DNA from: TWA4 sp051879195
GTDB taxonomy: Bacteria; Bacillota; Clostridia; Lachnospirales; Lachnospiraceae
DNA: 64,000 bases
Direction: 5' to 3'
Assembly (NCBI GenBank): GCA_051879195.1
Contig: JBJELO010000217.1
Span: 1-64,000, forward strand
In this document: one piece after another, positions 62,209-64,000 of the stretch
How the letters are laid out: every line of letters starts with the position of its first letter
Numbering within the stretch: position 1 is the first letter of the stretch
Position numbers and translations under genes: made by a program
The notes under the pieces: generated by a model
The model's database searches: none
Seen by the model: the letters and a program-made list of their open reading frames with translations, nothing else
Told to the model about the DNA's origin: nothing

Positions 62209-63374
62209 AACAGATTGCAAGGATTATTTCTACATATACGGCGGACGTTTCCGGCGTCTGTTCGGCTTTGTATGAACTGGGCGGCATGGTGGTCATGCAT
62301 GATCCTTCCGGCTGCAATTCTACCTACAATACCCATGATGAGCCGCGCTGGTATGATATGGACAGCCTGATTTTCATCTCCGGTCTGGCGGAGATCGATG
62401 CCATCATGGGCAATGACGAAAAACTGATTGACGATGTGGTGACAGCAGCAGAGCAGCTTTCTCCCGCATTTATTGCACTTGCCCGCACACCGGTTCCCAT
62501 GCTCAACGGAACCGATTTTGATGCCATTGCGTCGGTGATTACAAAACGGACGGGAATTCCGGCTTTTTACTTTCCCACCAACGGAACCCATTCCTATGTG
62601 ATGGGTGCCGGGATGGCACTGGAAAAAATCGCGGATTATTATACGAAGAAACCGGCACAGGAGGAGAAGCCGGATCCTTCCCGTGTCAATCTTCTCGGTG
62701 TGACGCCTCTCGATTTTTCCGTAAACGGCATGGTGGATTCCATGAAAGATTTCCTGAAAGAGAATGGTTTTGATCTGATCAGCTGTTTTGCCATGGGAAG
62801 CAGTCTGTCTGATCTGGAGAAGGCGGGAGAAGCAGGCGTTAATCTGGTAGTTTCCTCGGTGGGACTTCCTGCGGCCCGGGTGCTCCGGGAAAAATTCGGA
62901 ACGCCTTATGTTGTGGGAACACCTGTGGGACCCTTTGGAAAGGTAATTGCAGAAGATCTCAGACGGGCTGCGGAAACGGGAGAAAATATTTATTCCTGTA
63001 CGAAGCGTCCTCCCGCTGAGGAGGCGGGGATTGTGGTCATCGGGGAAGCTGTAACTTCTGCTTCTCTGGCAGCGGCGGTTTCCATGAGCCGCAGGAAAGC
63101 GGTAAAGGTTCTCTGTCCGCTGGAGGCGGACAATACGCTGTTTGTACCCGGAGATGAGCAGGCGGCTTACGAGGATGAACAGGAAGAACTGCTGAAAAAT
63201 ATGCCGGTGATCGTGGCGGATCCCATGTACCGGCCCATCTGTCCGGCAGAATCCAGATTCTACGAACTGCCCCACGAAGCATTTTCCGGCAGAATTTACC
63301 GGCGGAAAATACCGGATCTGGTAAAAACACGCAGTGTTTTCGAGGCTGGCTCTGAACAGTTATCTGGATTTTAA
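62205..63374 (+). CDS. NifK-like nitrogenase component 1 homologue, cassette 2
   Basis: This 389-aa subunit aligns with the cassette 1 NifK-like protein: SGVCSALYELGGMVVMHDPS, then GCNSTYNTHDEPRW with conserved Cys37, ISGLAEIDAIMGNDEKLIDD, and TPVPMLNGTDFD at the position of a missing canonical cysteine. MHDPSGC resembles the NifK 'HgpvGC' site. The start is in an ATGA overlap. The last residues (VFEAGSEQLSGF) are encoded by a dispersed 29-nt repeat, so the C-terminus may be an accidental extension. Confidence 0.83.
   Translation: MKQIARIISTYTADVSGVCSALYELGGMVVMHDPSGCNSTYNTHDEPRWYDMDSLIFISGLAEIDAIMGNDEKLIDDVVTAAEQLSPAFIALARTPVPMLNGTDFDAIASVITKRTGIPAFYFPTNGTHSYVMGAGMALEKIADYYTKKPAQEEKPDPSRVNLLGVTPLDFSVNGMVDSMKDFLKENGFDLISCFAMGSSLSDLEKAGEAGVNLVVSSVGLPAARVLREKFGTPYVVGTPVGPFGKVIAEDLRRAAETGENIYSCTKRPPAEEAGIVVIGEAVTSASLAAAVSMSRRKAVKVLCPLEADNTLFVPGDEQAAYEDEQEELLKNMPVIVADPMYRPICPAESRFYELPHEAFSGRIYRRKIPDLVKTRSVFEAGSEQLSGF
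63335..63363 (+). repeat. Dispersed 29-nt repeat, copy 3, inside the end of the nifK-like gene
   Basis: It matches copies at 12545-12573 and 43154-43182. Here it is read in frame as VFEAGSEQL at the C-terminus of the NifK-like protein. Confidence 0.6.
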
Positions 63375-63397
63375 TAGTTTCTTAATAGAAATTTCCT

Positions 63398-63426
63398 TTG
63401 TATTGCAGAACAATCCGTGGTAGAAT
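63398..63426 (+). promoter_or_regulatory. Candidate promoter of the LCP gene
   Basis: TTGTAT and TAGAAT are spaced by 17 bases, about 75 bases ahead of the start. The -10 is good, the -35 weak. No terminator was seen between the nifK-like stop and this point. Confidence 0.4.
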
Positions 63427-63502
63427 ACAGACGTATTCATAAATGCAGTCTGAGCTGTGAAAGGCGGACGGCTGTAAATCTATAAGAAGAAGGACAGGAT
63501 TT

Positions 63503-64000
63503 ATGAAAAGGAAATTGTCAATTGCAAAGATTGTGGGTGTTATCCTGGCAGTTGTACAGCTGGTTTTAAGTGGTTTGCTGTCCATGCAGATATTCGGCAT
63601 GGGTTTTCTTCCCACAAAATACTGGGCCGTAATTACTGCAGTTCTGGCGCTGCTGTTTTTGATTACTTTTGCAACACAGTTTTTTAATAAAGCACACTGG
63701 ATTGGAAAAATTATTGCAGTTCTGATCATTGCTGTACTTGCGTTTTGCATTCACTATGTGGGACAGGTGGGTGATACGCTGGAAGATATTTCCGATGCAG
63801 TTTCCATTGAAAAGAATCAGGTCATTGTTGTTGTTAAAAAAGACAGCCCCGCTCAGACTCTGAATGATCTGAAGGCCGGTTCATGGGGGATTCAGTATGC
63901 CGATGATGTGGAACTGATGGGTAAGGCAGCAGACAAACTGAAAGAGATGCTGGATACGGATCTGAATCTGGCGGCATATGATGATTATGAAGCTTTATAT
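63503..64000 (+). CDS. LytR-CpsA-Psr (LCP) family protein, N-terminal part (runs off the window)
   Basis: The first 166 codons are present. Three hydrophobic helices (about residues 8-30, 38-58 and 68-88) precede an extracytoplasmic domain beginning VIVVVKKDSPAQTLNDLKAG, the accessory-domain pattern seen in LCP proteins of Lachnospiraceae. LCP enzymes attach teichoic acids or capsule to peptidoglycan. The catalytic domain lies beyond the window, so the family call is provisional. AGGACAGGA precedes the ATG. Confidence 0.6.
   Translation, partial: MKRKLSIAKIVGVILAVVQLVLSGLLSMQIFGMGFLPTKYWAVITAVLALLFLITFATQFFNKAHWIGKIIAVLIIAVLAFCIHYVGQVGDTLEDISDAVSIEKNQVIVVVKKDSPAQTLNDLKAGSWGIQYADDVELMGKAADKLKEMLDTDLNLAAYDDYEALY

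Noticed and set aside
52047..63374. A conventional nitrogen-fixation (nif) cluster
   Set aside because: nifE, nifN and nifB are missing, component 1 subunits are too short, canonical P-cluster cysteines are incomplete, and no FeMo-cofactor Cys/His pair was found.

Overview
This window looks like chromosomal DNA of an anaerobic, carbohydrate-degrading member of the Bacillota, most likely Lachnospiraceae-like. That is an inference from strong AGGAGG-type ribosome binding sites, roughly 50% GC, a transketolase split into two genes, YesN/YesM-type two-component regulation, LplB/YtcP-type sugar ABC permeases without a local ATPase, a YesL protein and an LCP-family protein. No rRNA, tRNA, CRISPR array, transposase or phage gene was seen.

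Layout. (1) 1-1850 is a decayed, partly AT-rich stretch: the 3' end of a gene that is duplicated 1.7 kb further on, a scrap of DNA polymerase III alpha, an orphan gene and a membrane-anchored protein. (2) 2002-8398 is a corrinoid acquisition cluster (BtuF-BtuC-BtuD, CbiZ amidohydrolase) followed by a TIM-barrel protein and an AraC regulator. (3) 8563-47336 is a Gram-positive polysaccharide utilisation locus whose enzyme set fits xyloglucan: secreted GH5 endoglucanase with C-terminal accessory modules, two lipoprotein sugar-binding proteins, ABC permeases, and cytoplasmic GH95, GH2, GH42, GH31 (YicI-type alpha-xylosidase), two GH3, GH5 and GH94 enzymes. A pentose branch (fucose-isomerase-like protein, DUF4867-like protein, xylulokinase, split transketolase) and regulators (YesMN, AraC) accompany them. 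(4) 47387-51708 holds an ECF sigma factor, an acetyl-esterase-like hydrolase, a TetR regulator and GlgB. (5) 52047-63374 is the most unusual part: ten co-directional genes, nifH-like/nifD-like/nifK-like, then hypF-hypC-hypD-hypE, then a second nifH-like/nifD-like/nifK-like set. No hydrogenase structural gene, no hypA/hypB and no nifE/N/B is present. (6) The window ends inside an LCP-family gene.

How the genes may work together. In the saccharide locus the secreted GH5 would cut the polymer, the binding proteins and permeases would import oligosaccharides, and the cytoplasmic hydrolases would strip fucose, galactose and xylose and break the glucan core to glucose and glucose-1-phosphate. Xylose would enter the pentose phosphate pathway through the isomerase-like protein, xylulokinase and transketolase. 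In the Nif-like/Hyp array, HypF and HypE make cyanide ligands from carbamoyl phosphate and HypC/HypD assemble an Fe(CN)2CO unit. Flanking of a complete, apparently active HypCDEF set by two different nitrogenase-like reductases, without nickel insertion genes or a hydrogenase, suggests an undescribed enzyme system in which a cyanide/CO-ligated iron unit is built for, or used with, nitrogenase-like proteins. That last step is inference.

Non-coding features of note: a cluster of long imperfect palindromes between the GH94 and GH31 genes, a 29-nt dispersed repeat found three times (once forming the end of a NifK-like protein), a 260-nt leader ahead of the first nifH-like gene, and palindromic candidate operators around the tetR-like/glgB pair.
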